Below, piece by piece: positions 1 to 14,450 of a DNA stretch of 64,000 nt (position 1 is its first letter; every line of letters begins with the position of its first letter). Origin of the DNA: Litsea cubeba. Its lineage: Eukaryota > Streptophyta > Magnoliopsida > Laurales > Lauraceae. The DNA lies in NCBI GenBank assembly GCA_012931725.1, contig CM022948.1:95081769-95145768 (forward strand), read 5' to 3'. Below the pieces are notes generated by a model. It was not told the origin of the DNA, did no database searches, and saw only the letters and a program-made list of their open reading frames with translations. Made by a program: the position numbers and the translations under genes.

Positions 1-2149
1 ATTTATTTCTTAATTAGTTATTGGTCAACTTTCTAGGATAAAAGCTCAGATAGATTTATTTAAAACTTATTTGGAGATTTTATCTTAATTATTATAGTAA
101 TTATCTCAATTAACAGCATAAGTATAATATCATATCTCCACTTTAATTACAGAGAAAATCAATACCATAAAAATAGGTATGGATGGGTGAAGTAAATGCA
201 GTAAGAGCTATCATTACTTAATGATCTCTTTTCTTGCTTTACTTGAAATAAAATTGAAAATATATATTTATCTTCAAATTAAGTGTCTAACGAGTGTTTC
301 TAAATGGTAAAAAAAAAACTGGGTGCCTGACAACATCCTTCATTTACTCACTCAGTTTCTCTCCCTAGAATTATCAGGATATTTCACAATCTTATCACAA
401 CAATAAAAAAGAAGAGAGAAATGATCCTACACAACTATCAGTGCCATACTGGTTGGCAGCTACCACCGGATATAACGTGTAGAGTGCATTATTGCATAAT
501 CCAACCAGTTCATATCCATGCCCTACTATGCAAAGGTAATACTCAAGCGGACTACCATGTGAGGTGGGAGCATATATTCTTTATGTATCATAACTGTACC
601 AAAAGACTTTGACTTGATTCTTCTCTAGTCAACTCTAATAGGATATTTGTCTGGTTGTAATTAAGTGATTATGAAAGGGTGGATCATACCACCGTGGGAG
701 ATCACTCCATTGAGTCCAAAATTTAGTTAAGTTTCTTGTTTCAGTTTTGTTATGGTGTCAAAGGTAAAGCTCTTTTTTGCTTAGAACGAGCAAGAGAGAT
801 TGTATCTGTGGTGGGGTCTGTACACTGATTGCATAGTGGATACAGAAAGTATCCATTCGAATGTGTTAACATATGCATGATCCGATGTCAGACCTCAAGG
901 AATGCCATACAGGATGTCTGATTTTTGGTTCGTCGTTGATCGGCACTTGGATTGCATCTGGTGGGGCCCACTTAAAGGGACTTCATTTTTTTTTAGCAAC
1001 TACAATAATCTTCAGTATTCTGGTGTAACCTTGCTGCTCGACTGACCCTTAGCTCCCACGATCAAGAAATTGCTGTAGGGCCCACCTGTGATCATCTTGC
1101 ATCAAGGCTTCTTAAAATCAGTTTGCCACCCTTCCCTAAAGGAGTGCAAGAGTTTTTAGCAAACCTAGAAGTGGAAATTAATCTGTTTGTCAGAACAGAT
1201 CAGAAAAATTTTCTGACTAGTTCAGATGCTGGAATAATCAGTGGGGCCCATTCAGGTGATCAATGCATCACTGATTCATCAAAACAGGTCGAATATTGAA
1301 AGAGTTAGTCAAGTGTACATATCATACACTCTCTTTCCTTCTTTTTATATTTCTTTAGTTTCTTCATATTCAATCGTCAAGGAAAGATTGTGTTAGTTGT
1401 GTGTACACATAAAAATGAAAGTTGGTGAGTGTTAATCTAGTGGGATTAGGTGAGAGGGCAGAAGGGTGAAAAATGACTAAGGTGGGCCCCATGAGGTGGT
1501 TCTAAACAAGGAACTGCTATGATAGAAGTTTTCCCACACGCGTGACCAAGCGAAAAAATATGAGAATTACCAAAAAGAGAAATTGTCAAATATGCATGTG
1601 CAGATGTGCTTTGCCAAAGGACTGGCATAATGTTTTTCTTAATTGTAAGAATTGGCATATTGAATAGAATTTAGGACCAGGCTTTTCTAATATATATGGA
1701 ATCAAGCTTCAGTGAGTTGTTTTGTCAATGCATTTTTTTATACAAGAAAATAGGTCGCTTAATGAAAACCAAAAAAAAAAAAAAGAAGAAAAAACCCACA
1801 CTTAACCCACACTTAAATTGTTCATGTGGTTAGGAAGTCCAATAATGAGATGGAGGTCCTGGCTTCGAACCGTTTGGGGCCTTACCCGATACACAGTACT
1901 AGTGGGTGGTGTTGTGTATCCAGGGTTTTACCTATGATCAAGTGCAAGGGGGGTCGGCGGGTTCCTCATCATAAAAAATAAAAAATAAAAATAAAATATA
2001 AAATATAAAGGAAACAGGAAACAGGAAACAGGACTTGAAACATTTCAGAAATGTGCTTAAGACAACAGAAAGTGCCTTCTACACTAAAATAAATAAAATA
2101 GCTTCATGGCATCTTCTGAAGCTTATTTGTAGTACCGCAAAAAACACAC
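1..2149 (-). other. Intron 8 of SBE2 (partial)
   Basis: The exon ending in PPEE has a GTGTGT donor at 2149-2148. I searched the remaining 2.1 kb on the minus strand for the next conserved block of the family (the KYVFKHP / IYESHVG region) and did not find it, so the intron is longer than 2.1 kb and continues outside the window. Apart from the SINE-like unit near 1816-2010 I see no coding or RNA feature. Confidence 0.7.
1816..2010 (+). repeat. tRNA-derived SINE-like retroposon
   Basis: A tRNA-like B box (GGCTTCGAACC, near 1859-1869) lies about 30 bp after a weak A-box-like GTGGTTAGGAAGTCC. The unit ends in an A-rich tail of AAAAATA-type repeats (about 1972-2010). This is the architecture of a pol III SINE rather than a tRNA gene, since no cloverleaf can be completed. 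Ends are approximate and no target duplication was established. Confidence 0.5.
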
Positions 2150-5100
2150 CTCTTCTGGAGGATCATAGTATATGCCATTGTATGGAATTTCGCCTGGAGC
2201 TTGTACAGAAAACTTGATCCAAGCAGGAATTGAATCTTTGAAACCAGATGGGGTATCCATGTGTATCTGTGAAACAATGATCAAGATGAACAGAGTTAAG
2301 ATCCATAGCAACTATATGTATATATGAAGAGCTAAAAGAAAACTACAATTCATAGGACATATTGATGAGCATAAGATGAAATAGGGAGCATCAGATATCT
2401 AAAATACAAGATCTTTAAGCAACAAACTGATGCAGAACGAGCTACCATAATTCCACCAGTCCCACCCAACATAGTTTTAGAATATTATTTTTTAAGTAGC
2501 TTCCTAATTTATTGTAATTAGGATTAGCATTCTGATTTATTTGGTTTCCAAGTTTGATTAAGATGGTTTCTATTATTAGATTAGGTTTTCTTAGGCCCTA
2601 AGTTTACTTTGCTTATTTATATTGCATTGTAGAGATGATAATCTCAGATTTGGAGTTAAATAAAATTGGGATTTTCCTTGGAGAGGTTGTTCCTCGTGTT
2701 AGAAATCTCTGAGGAGATAATTTGAGGTGTCTTTGACACGTGCTTCGGCATCTACGCAAGCCCTAACCCTCGGGCCTGCGTCACAAACATTTAGATACAC
2801 GTACATGTCATGTATCAGTATATCTGTGCAAATAAATCCATTAACAATGGGTAAGGTGTACAGCAAGTATGCATAATTATAAGAGAGTAAGGACTCCAAA
2901 AAAGTAAATCCAGTATCATCATCATCAAAGCCTTGCCCAACTATGTTGGGGTCAGCAACATGAATTCTATTTCTCCATTCCCGTGCATCCTGGGCCAAAC
3001 CCACAGTAAAATAATGTAAGCTAAATAGCTAATTTCTCAGTTTGTTATTGAGAAGCCCAGAGCAAAGTAGGGTCAGACAAGAAGTGGAAGAAAAGGAGGG
3101 TCAGACAAGAAGTGGAAAAGAAAAGAGGAAATTTGCGATAAATAAAAATAATATCTGTACAACACTATCATATCAAAACTAATATGCTTGATGCTATTAG
3201 TTAAGAGTAGGACTTATTAAATCAAAAAACTTCTGTAATTCAGGGAATTACAGGGTTTTGTAATTTTTGAAAGTTTGAGAAATTAATAAATGGGAGTGGT
3301 CACCGAACCCCAAGGGGTGTGACCATCTTCTCTTTCCCTCTCAATTCTCTCTGTCTTCTTTTTCCCTCTTTTCTACTCTAGGGTTTTTCTTGACCTTCTT
3401 GGGCAAAACCCTAAATATCTTCACATCAAACAATCCAGCTTCGTAGCAAAGCATCAAGCAAAGAAGTAGACTGATAATCAAAGAATATTATTGGAGGAGA
3501 TTGAAGGAAGACCACGAATTAAAGATGTATATGCGCTGCCAAAATTCAGATATAGGTGGCCTGGTTGCCAAGTGCATAGTAACAGTTCCATGTTCCGGTT
3601 TCTGTTTTCTGTGGAAAATAAAGCTTCTCCACTATATTCAGAGCACTGCTATTGGGAGAAAGGTGTCATGTGGCTTGGATTTCAAAAAGGAGCAGGAATT
3701 AAAGTAGTTTGAGACAGCCAAACCTAGCAGTGTTGTTCGTCTGTTCTAGAGTGAGTTTGAACTTTGCTTTCTCCTTCGTTCAAATTCAATCTCCTCTTCT
3801 TAATTGAGGGTTAAAGACAAATAACTGCAGTTTTGTGAGTTTGGGGATACCATGAGAGTTAGTGCCGTGATGCAGGACAGACCCATGGCCCCCAGGGGTA
3901 GACCAGCCAATGGCCCCAGCCCATCCATCTTGACCCGTCTTTGGGCTCAGCCCATCCAGTTTATGTTTTATTTTATTTTAAATGTCTACTATTTATTTCA
4001 GATGAGAGTTTTTAATCTCAGACGTAGGATTGTTTAGATGGTTGAGATTAGTTCTAGGGATTTTTATTTCTCTATTTAAAGCAGTGTAAAGCATCTTGGC
4101 TTCTTCAGACTTCGATGAATGAAAGAAATTTTTGATTATTCATACTGTCTTTTCCCTTTTCCATGAAAGACATGGTGTGAGGCCTATTCAACTCAGGCAT
4201 GAGATTTAAACCTATTCCCCATCGTCGATCGCCATCCCTGCCCACCCACATCTTGATCCGCCGTCTGAATAAATTGTTATCAGAGCGCCTTCATGGCTGA
4301 AGTAAGAAGTGTGTGGTAGTCTGAATGGTGTTTTCAGACCTAGCAATCCTTTTTTTTTTCTTTTTTTCTTTTTTTTTCTGTGAGTGATGTACAAAGAAAA
4401 AATTATCTTCCTCGTTTAGGTATTTGTCAATTTGAGTAAATACCTAGTTGGTTGAATTTGATTTGGAATAAGATCTAACCCAGATGAAAACTTAGTGGTG
4501 CTATGATCAGTTGATATCTGTTCGTGGTAATGTATTGTAGGGGAACGTTTTCTACAATCTAAGGAGATTTAAGTTCTGGGTTGAGATATGGAATCCAATG
4601 GAGAAGGAGAGAGCTCAATTTCTTCATCTCAACCACTGCCTAGTTTTGTGATCCAAGTACAAGGATCACACCTAGTCTTCTGAATGGCAATAACTATAAA
4701 GACTGGGTTTATTATGCAAGAATGGCTATTGGAGGATCCAAAAGACTTGGATCTATTGATGGGAGTAAAGAAGAGCCACCGAAAAAGGACCCACAATATT
4801 CAAACTGGAATTCTGAGAACATGTCAGTAAAGAATTGGATCCTAAAATCAATGAAAGAAAGTATTTCAGCCAATTTTAAATATCTAACCCACCCAAGGAG
4901 CTTTTTGGACTCTGTTATATATCATCATCATCAAAGCGTTGTCTCAACTATGTTGGGTCGGCTACACGAATTCTATTTCTCCATTCCGATCTATCTTGAG
5001 CCAAATCCTCAGATAAGTTACACTTATCTATCTATTATACATATGTGTGTGTATATATTGAGGCGGCTTATGCCCACGAGAAATAATAGTAAGAGTATGA

Positions 5101-8100
5101 AATTGAAAAAGGAAATTGCAGGATTAAAACAAGATGGCCTCTCCACTAGTAATTACTGTGCAAAATTTAGGGTCCTATGGCGTGAATCGGACTTGTACTT
5201 GAGTCCTGAACCTGTTGTGCAAGAAAACAAGTAAAACTTTTAGATAATTAGCATATCTTTGAACTCCTGGGTTGTGTAGGCCCAGAAAATGAAACTATTT
5301 ATGCTCAAGTGATTATTCAACATCCCCTATCTCCAATTGGAATAGTATTTGTTCTTCAAGGGGAAGAGTGTCGAAGAAAAGTTATGTTAGACAAAACACA
5401 TCTAATCTATCTCCTGATAGATCAGCTCTTGCTAGTAACAATACAGGCAACATCAGCGGCAATACAGGGAATGGGGGTAGGGGTCGTGTCCAGGGGGTAA
5501 TCACGGCGAAGTACAAAGTGTTCAGCTCTTTCATCAGATACTGCCATAGATTTAACAAGACACAGAAGACACAAAACAATAACTCAATTAAATGCATGCA
5601 AATACATGGATATATTGCAATGCTTATTTTGAATCAAATTTCTTACTAAGGAGAAGAAAGAATAAGTTTCATATACTTGAACTAATCAAAGAAAACTATG
5701 ATAAATTGTATATAAAGAAACCATCAAGCATATGAAGTCGACCTTATTACAGTTCTTAGGAAAGCAATTACCTTCACACGAGAACCATGGGGAATTGGAG
5801 GTGAACCATCTGCATTGTTTGGCAGAAAAATCTCCCATACACCAAACTCATTCTGTAGATAATAAATCATTCAATGTTTGTGAAAAATAAGAGAATCAAA
5901 TGGTGCAAATCATATATGAACAAGTAGCAAAAACTCAAAATTAAGTGGATCTCAGATAATGGCCAACAACAATTCTCCGTGAAGTGACTGCATCATTGAA
6001 TTTGCATGTGAACAATACATGAAAAAATTAAAGCGTAGATACTGCCAATAATAATTTACTTCAAACATTTGCTACAAGCAGATTCACACTCCTGTTAAAA
6101 TTAAAATCATCACATGCAATATCTTTGGGGCATTATTGTAACTTTTGTTTTGCATTGGAGATGAATTAGGGCCTGATGCAGGCAAGTGGAACTAAATTGA
6201 TTGGAAAAATCAAACCAACCGTATTCCTCAATCAACAGAAAGGCAATGTTGTAAAACAAGGAGAATAGGAGGGATTACACACCCAAAATACTTGATAATC
6301 CACTGTAAACATTCAATCCAGAGGAGAATAAATCAACCCAAGGAGAATAATTGAAAGAAATAAACTTTATTCAACATATGAAGGAGACTAAGGTTGGGCA
6401 TCCCGCATACTTTGCTTATGTATTGCATACAACACCTAAGTGATAGGACATGGGTTCACACTTTGGTCCTAATGTGGATTGAGATGGAGCATATGAAGAT
6501 CTTCTAGTGGACCAAGCATTGCGGTAAAAGGAGGCTTTTGATCGAGCATATGGAGTCCAGACACGTGTGACAGGTTCAGATTGTAGAGATACCAGAGATC
6601 ACTGAAGACCATAGACAAACATTGGAAGAAGGCTGAAAAAAGCAAGCAAACGGGGCATACACAAGTGACGCACAGGTCAGAATCAAGGGATTCACTTTTT
6701 CCGTGACAGTGCTTGAGGTACCGGAGGGCTAGATCCAAATTGATGGTAGATACTAAAGAGGCTGTAGTCTGGACAAGCTTCAGCAGAATCTGCCTTGAGC
6801 ATCTGCAGTCCTAAGAATAATCTTGGATCCTATGAAAATATTGAAAATAGAAATAAATGACAATTAAGATGTCTACAGAACTTGGTTAATTCAGAACAAG
6901 CCCCAAAAGGACCCCGCAGAACTAAATCCTAGGATAAAAATTAATACGCACATGGATAGAAAAATACAGTATAGCATGAGAAGATAGTAAAACAAAGTTA
7001 GTTTTTAAATGACATACCCTGGTCATGACATCTGCATTTGGATTCCAATTGTTAAAATCTCCTATGAGCGACGCCCACTGAAAGGGGAAAAAAGAAGGAA
7101 CTAAATCATTATTTTCATAAAGAAATTTAAACTATGTAAGGTCTGGATCCCAAAAAACAAAATATGCATGGAAGTGGAAGTCAAATGGAATATCAAATAT
7201 TGATTCTAATGTTCATAAATGAACATCAAATAATGCCATAAAGATGGTCAAGGAAAGAATAATTTCGTAAAAATGAATTGCTCACAATTTATATTTAAGT
7301 GAACCAACAGCTATCACAGAATTTCCATGAGACTATCCATCGACTCTCTCAAAATGCCCGGTCGGGCTAGTTAATTTGATAATGTAACCATCCATATGCT
7401 GGAAACAATCAAGTATTGTGCCCAGTTAGTTATTTTCACTCATTAAATGTATAGTTTTCTTTAAGTGATAAACAAGGACAATTGAGCACATAAGTGGACA
7501 AAGGTAAAGCAACAGTACAAAATAATTATCTCCATATGCTAGGGTCAAGGGATGACATCTTGCATTTATTGGGTTCAAATATTAATACAAGTAATAGTAC
7601 AACATAATTATCTCCACACACTAGGTCAAAGGATGACATCTTACATTTATTGAACTCAAATATTCATACTCATTCAATGAAAGCAACATACACAGAATCC
7701 ATCCAAAGAAAATGGCATTATTAACAGAAGGGATATCAAACTGGTTAATTAAAACAAAACAAACATAAAAGTATCAGAAAAGTGCAGAAATATTTGCTAT
7801 TAAGTCATGAAAAAACTGACCTTTGCTCCAGGAACCCATTCTCTGTATGTTATACCTGTCGAACTGAAAAACCAATAGTGAGTAGAAATGAGGAAGTATG
7901 TGGGCAGGAATCTGAATAAACTAATAACTATATAATTCCAGGTAAAACAAGAAAAGAATACAATAAAATTGGATACAAGAACAATGGTGGTTATAGGAGA
8001 AAAAACAGTGATCATAGCCAAATAACAATTAACAACTGGCTGTGTCATAAATTTCCAGTACACTCAAACCCCAATCTGACAATATAAAGAGCTTTGCTTA

Positions 8101-11100
8101 GGATGTCGGTGTCCCCCAATAGAAGAGACTTCGGCCTTCATAAAGGGTTTCAGTAGAATCAATCAACCCCTATATGGTAGTTCATAGGACTGCTAGAATT
8201 CTTCCCGGTCTCATTCCATATCAAAAGCACAAAAATACCAAGAAAAAAAAATAGCAAAGGACAAGTTGTATTGCAAAAGATATAGAGTGAAATATGACAG
8301 GTGAGCATCCTTGCCCAAGGATGAAAATCGCCCGCCGCCAAACCGCTACATAGCGTAGCGGGGCTACACAGCGGCGTAGCGGTGCGATTTGAAAAACTCG
8401 CCCAAAAAATCTGAAAAAAATTCCAAAAAATCCAGAAAATTGTAAAATGAAAGAAAATGTGTTCCTTTTGCAAAAGTAAGTAAGAAAAGGGGGCGTAACG
8501 GTGCCCTCAATATTTGAGGTCCTATATCGCTATATAAATAGAATAAGATTGTGATGGTCCCTACCCTGCATTTCTTGACATTAGGCTACATCTCATTTTC
8601 TATTAAAGTGTTTTCTGGCTAGGCCCTATTTTCTATTAGAGTAAAATTTGGTTAGGCCCTTACCTATTAGAGTCAATTTAAGATTTGGTTAGGGGCCCTA
8701 CCTATTTGAGTCAAATTTAGCTAGGGCCTTAATTTCAATTAGAGTGAAATTTAGTTAAGCCTATTTAAATTTAATTAATTTCAATTAGAATGAAATTTTG
8801 TTAAGCCTATTTTATATTTAAGTAATTAATGGTAGGATTAATAATGTATAATATTGTGTTCATAGATATATTATTAAAAATGATAAATTTGTTAGGAGTT
8901 GGGATCATCCGCAGTAGGCCCCATGTACAAATTTTATAAGTAATATGAAGGGGCCATTCAATGCATCCACTTGCTTTTATAATGGAAGAGTCCAGAACGT
9001 TGAAAGGGTTGAAACCCTATTTTCGCCTCTTGAGCCCAAGGTCGAGAAACGCAGAGAGAGGGAAAGGACGAGAAGAGGAAAGGAAGAAGGAGAAGAAAAG
9101 AAACAAAGAAAAGAAGAAGAAAGAAGAAGGCGATGACTGCTGCTGGACGGCGAGGGCCACTGCTGCTGGTGATGATGTGCTGGTGCCTGGTGCTGCTGTT
9201 GGACGGCGACAGTGACGGTGGTGGGGTAGGCGAGGTGCTACACCATTCTTCAGTTGCTCTTTTTTTTTCTTTATTTCTTTCGTCTTTTCATTGTTGAGAT
9301 GAATCTTCTTCTCCTTTTTTTTTTCTTTTAATTTTTTTGCCATGAAATGAACCCAGCCCAGCCGCCCGCCACTGCATTGTAGCGGTCGTAGCGGCCGCCA
9401 CGGCTATGTATCGGCCAATACGGGCCGTTACGGGTGCGACACCCGCTTTTTCCGATTTAGCGTGGCGGCAGATATACGTAGCGGCCGATATTTTCATCCA
9501 TGTCCTTGCCTAAGGCTTGATCTATCAATTCAACTCAAAACGTTTTCTATGTCACGGGCATGTTCATGGATAAATGAGTAAAGGTATCTTTTACCATAAA
9601 TGCACTAGTGGCCAATCTCTATTGAAAACAATGAGCTTGGGAATTTAAGTAAAGTGCCCAATTAGAACACGAATGTAAGTCCACGGTCAAAATTCAACTT
9701 GAATTCATTATAACAAGTCCCTGGAAGCACAAAAAATCCATCCTCCGCATCTCAAGACAACTTACACAACCTTGTGCTCAATCCCATTTCATAAAAAAAA
9801 AAAAAGTCTCACCTCATGCATCTCCACAACCAAAGAATGCAAAGCTAATTCTAAGTCTACATGAATACAGTGTAAAACAAAAACTACATAAAGAGAAAAA
9901 GAAGAGGAGTGGGGAGGGGGAGGGCTCAGGTAGGCCAAGCAACATTAAATAGCAATTCTTAAAGTATCTAATTTACTGAGTTCAATCTTACTTTTTTTAT
10001 GTGAAAAATGTAGAAAGCAGAATGTAATAGTAAGCATTGTATTCAATGGAGGATATGACAAACTCCAATGCTATTGCCCAATCTAAACGAATGATGAAGT
10101 GAATCTTTACATGCTTTAACTAAATAAAAGAGACTAACTATTATACCTGTGTGTGAAGCCAAGCCTTTCATATCCACGAGAAAATGCATCCAGACCACCT
10201 TCATGTTTATCAATCAGTGCCCGAATTTTTTTATATTGATTGTATCTGTATTCCAAAACACACAGAATAAGTTTCTACCGATCCTTGTGAAAACAGAAGA
10301 GGGCCGGCAGAAAGATAATAAATGTTTTTGAAATACTATTTTATTAGAAAAATAATAATAAAGTTGTTGACAAAAACAGTGTCCTTGTCCCTCACATTAA
10401 TTTAAAAACCAAAAAAAATTCTAATAGCATAGAACCTTGAAGCAGTACTAGAAATGTATCTAACACTTTAATTGGATAGAACCACAAAGTAGTATTAGAA
10501 CTGTACATTTCAGCAGCATTTATAAACTACTGACATACTCTCATGTGCTCGGTTACTATTTGGATACAATCATGAAATATAGCTTGGCAGTCCATCAGGT
10601 CAGTTTCACAAAATAGTAGTATTAGAAGTCATGAATGGTGTTATTTAACTATTTGGCATTCTTTTTTTCCCACTTAATCTGGAATAGACATGCAGAATTT
10701 GTTTTGAACATACAAACATACCAGATAATCCCAAGCATCTTAGTACTTTTAGGTTTTTTTTTATTATTGATGGTTGGATCAACTGAATTAGCTATCCAAG
10801 AATTGATTTTCCCTACATCAGACTTCTATTCTTAAATGGGATCTATTTTAGAAGGTACCTCTACTTCCATGGAATTATACTTACAAAGTTTTTGCCCTTC
10901 TACTAAATTTTGCATCAAATGGGACCAATATCGATAGTTTTTTTTTTTTCTTTGATCGGTAACCAATATCAATAGATTGACCAATCTATAATGACTATAA
11001 CCTGAGATCAATCAGATGCCATGTATCTCAGATGCTGACAGACCATGAAGAAAGTATGATTTATCCAACAGAATATGCTTCCGACAATAGAAATATAGAA

Positions 11101-14100
11101 AACTCCATCCAGGGCATCCAAAATGGCCCTGTTTCTGTGTTTGGGAGATACTGGAAGAAAAAAATTGTGACTCATTGACATACAAATCTTGATTATTAAA
11201 GCTATATCAAGAAAAAAAAAATCAATGGTTGTGATTAAAAGTTGTTTGCAGAAGTATTAAAGATAGAAATGACCCTACCTACCAAACTCCAAAAATCTAA
11301 CAAAAAATGCAGGAAATGATCAGGATTGGGCGACTCTGATAGGGAGGGACCCAGCCAAAAACAGTCAGCATTTGCATGTCCCACTAAAAGATCATCAATA
11401 CTACTTCATAATTTGGAGTGTGGGACAATATACTGCTCAGATTTTGATGCCACATATCATACTGCATGTGAATCTGCCCAGAGGATGTTCCAAAAATAAA
11501 CTCCACAAGAGGACAACCCTGGATCTTGCATCCAGTCCCAAACGATAAAGAGAAGTCAGGTCCACCAGAAGATATCAGATCAGCATGGTAACAAAAGGTT
11601 GTTACCGACTTTGATACTTCAAAAAAGAATGAAGCATAATCAGGGGTTATCTCCAGCAAGAAGATCTTTTCTTCTTCACAAGACAAGCTTGCCCTCTTCA
11701 AAACAGATAAAAGTGATTTTCATGTCTCTGAATGGACCTCATCTAAAACCAGAATTTGGGCCCACCAAAAGCAGAGTTTTGATCTACTTAAATCAGCCAA
11801 CCAAAGGTAGCTCTGATAGCATGAAAGCTGACGAAGTATGTTATTGAAATTGTCTCCTGTGTACTATAATCAACAATGAATCCTTCATATAAAATTTTGT
11901 GGTAGGACCGTTGAAGGATAAGCAAAAAAGAAAAAGAAAGCTATACATAAGGATTAATATACTGTGTTAACCTAATCTCCTAGGATATCAGATATAATCT
12001 CCTAATATGGTACGCTGCAAGTCTACATAGGATAGAGCATCGATCAGCACGATATAATACTCTGCATGACTACATAGCCATAGCCATTAGCTTTGACTGT
12101 CCATATCCAAGAACAACAGATATCAGCGTCCAAGTTACAGAGTCAAGAAATAAAGTAAAATAGAGGCAACCAAGACACCAAATAGTGCAAAATACTTTGG
12201 TGGATGTATCATACCACCTTAGCTTCTCCCAAAACCAACTGCGGCATAAATGTTCATAATGAAGAATTGTTTTATGAATCCTAAAAGTCAAACATTAGAT
12301 ATGTGCGCACATTTGGGATGAGCTAGAACTTGAGAGGTTGATAATTTCATGTCCTAAATCCTAAAAAAGAAAGGATAAAAATTATAACATAAGATAAAAA
12401 TAATAATATAACTCATTAAATAGGGAGTGAGAAAAACACAAGACACCCCAGAGGAAGGGTGCTCTCATCTCATACAGCTGCCCAAGGATCGATCCCTGGG
12501 TGGGTAGGTTATCCCACATGAACGGTACCACTAACCCAATCTAGAGAAAGATAGGGAGAATGTAGTTAAAGGTCTTACCGAAAATCAAGATGTGCACGAA
12601 AATCTTTCAGAATTGGGTCTATTTCATATATTTTTTGTCCGTCACCAGGTGGAGGGATGGATCTTCTTCTAACTTCAACATTGCCACCCTCTACAGCTTG
12701 TGCACCCTGGACCTCATTGTTATCACCCACTAGTTGTGAAGGAACAGGATTTTGTTTGCCCTCAATCACAATATCATCTTCCATAGTTTGACCATCTGCT
12801 TCTTCCAAAGCCTAAACAAAGTTCATACATATAGAGCATCATAACAAAATATAGCATGCATAAATCACCATATATATAAATAGAACCAGAATATTTATGT
12901 ATAATTGACGCAGCCAAATTAAATTGATTACTCGATTGATTGGGAACCCATGTCTTGAATCTTCAATCAACAGTCAATCACACAATAAACAAGGAAATCT
13001 AGCATCTCAAAGTTGTTGCATAGATTCTTGATGAAACATACAGCAAATAAGGGATAAAAAAGCCAGAATCCATATTCGCTTTGTTGCTACACAAACCTGC
13101 TGACCACCAGAAGAAGCTTCAGGACTTGACACTAAATCAACAGAGGACGAAGAACCATCACTTTCTCCACCTGGAACAAGGACTTTATCGGATGCAGCAA
13201 CTGCGGTGGATATAGAATCAGCATCATAAGAAGGCTTTCCAGCAAAAGCCTTCCCTACAAAGCAGCATCAAATTAGTTCAATGGAAATTGAGCAGAAGAA
13301 TATGCGACATTATTAGACACCAAAAAATATGCAATAATCATGAATCAGTGTGTCCCTCCCATGCTCGTGCCCCTATCTGGGCAGCATATCATAGTCCATC
13401 CCATTTACTTACCAGTCCTAGTACTTAGGTCCAAATCTTGGCCACGTGCCTAAAATTAGGCTGATGTCCAGGCCTTTAGAAATAGAAGACGCACATGGTT
13501 TTGTGTGCGAGGCCATCCTGAGCAATCTGGTCAGGCCTTCATGCAACATTGGCCCATGTCCTGCCTATTTAGTTACCAACCCATCCATACAGGCTGGACT
13601 TGGGTCGAACCAAGGCTGTAATAGATACTGGCCACCCTGCATGTGCAACATTAGGCATTCATCTATGGCTTCTTGACTCAAAATTTGATTGTCTCACTCG
13701 TAAGTGTGCAAGGAAAAATGTAGAAATAGAAAAGGGAAAATGATGCAAAGTATGTATTTCACTGAGTATAATGGACCGATAGTCAACCAAGAGGGATTAA
13801 TAGTGGCCACAACATAATGAATGGCCTAAATCTCACATGTAAGGATGTAAATGGGTTGGGTTAGGTTCAGATCCACATTGTATCTGAGCCCGATTAGGTT
13901 TTTAAGGGCTTACTTAAATGAACTTCAAACAAAGATACAAAACAGGTCAATATATGTTGGGCCTAGACTCAACCTTACTCCAAACCAATAGCAGCACATG
14001 TATCTAGGCCCAACGTTGAAACCCAATAGCAAAACCAACATCTCCACGATCAAGGATCTAGCATGGTCAAATTGCAAGTTGCGGGCTAGACTGCTTAGCC

Positions 14101-14414
14101 CACTTGGAGCGTAAGGTGCTAGATGCTTATTGAGGTGCATCATGTGTGGCCAACATACCTCAACATTAAGCTCACATCTATGATCCCTAGATACAGCATG
14201 TAGGACACACACTGGATATGGCAAGGACACAGATTTTACACATAAAAAGTGAAGTATCGAATTTCAGACAACATAATTCGTTGCCTATTTTGAAGTATCC
14301 TGGTATCATAGGCTCACACGCCTTCTTAAGGTCACAAACTAGGTGCCACACCTTGGAGTCTAAGGCGCTAGGTGCACATTAGGCGCAAGCCCAACTATAG
14401 GACACGCATATTGT

Positions 14415-14450
<36 letters not shown>

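Noticed and set aside
6469..6738. 89-codon minus frame in SBE2 intron 6-7 region
   Set aside because: No recognisable domain, does not match SBE2 and lies between two well-defined exons; taken as chance.
8945..9497. Lys/Glu/Arg-rich open frames within 8945-9497
   Set aside because: Low-complexity GAAGAAG sequence inside the hAT-like element, open on both strands; no family match.
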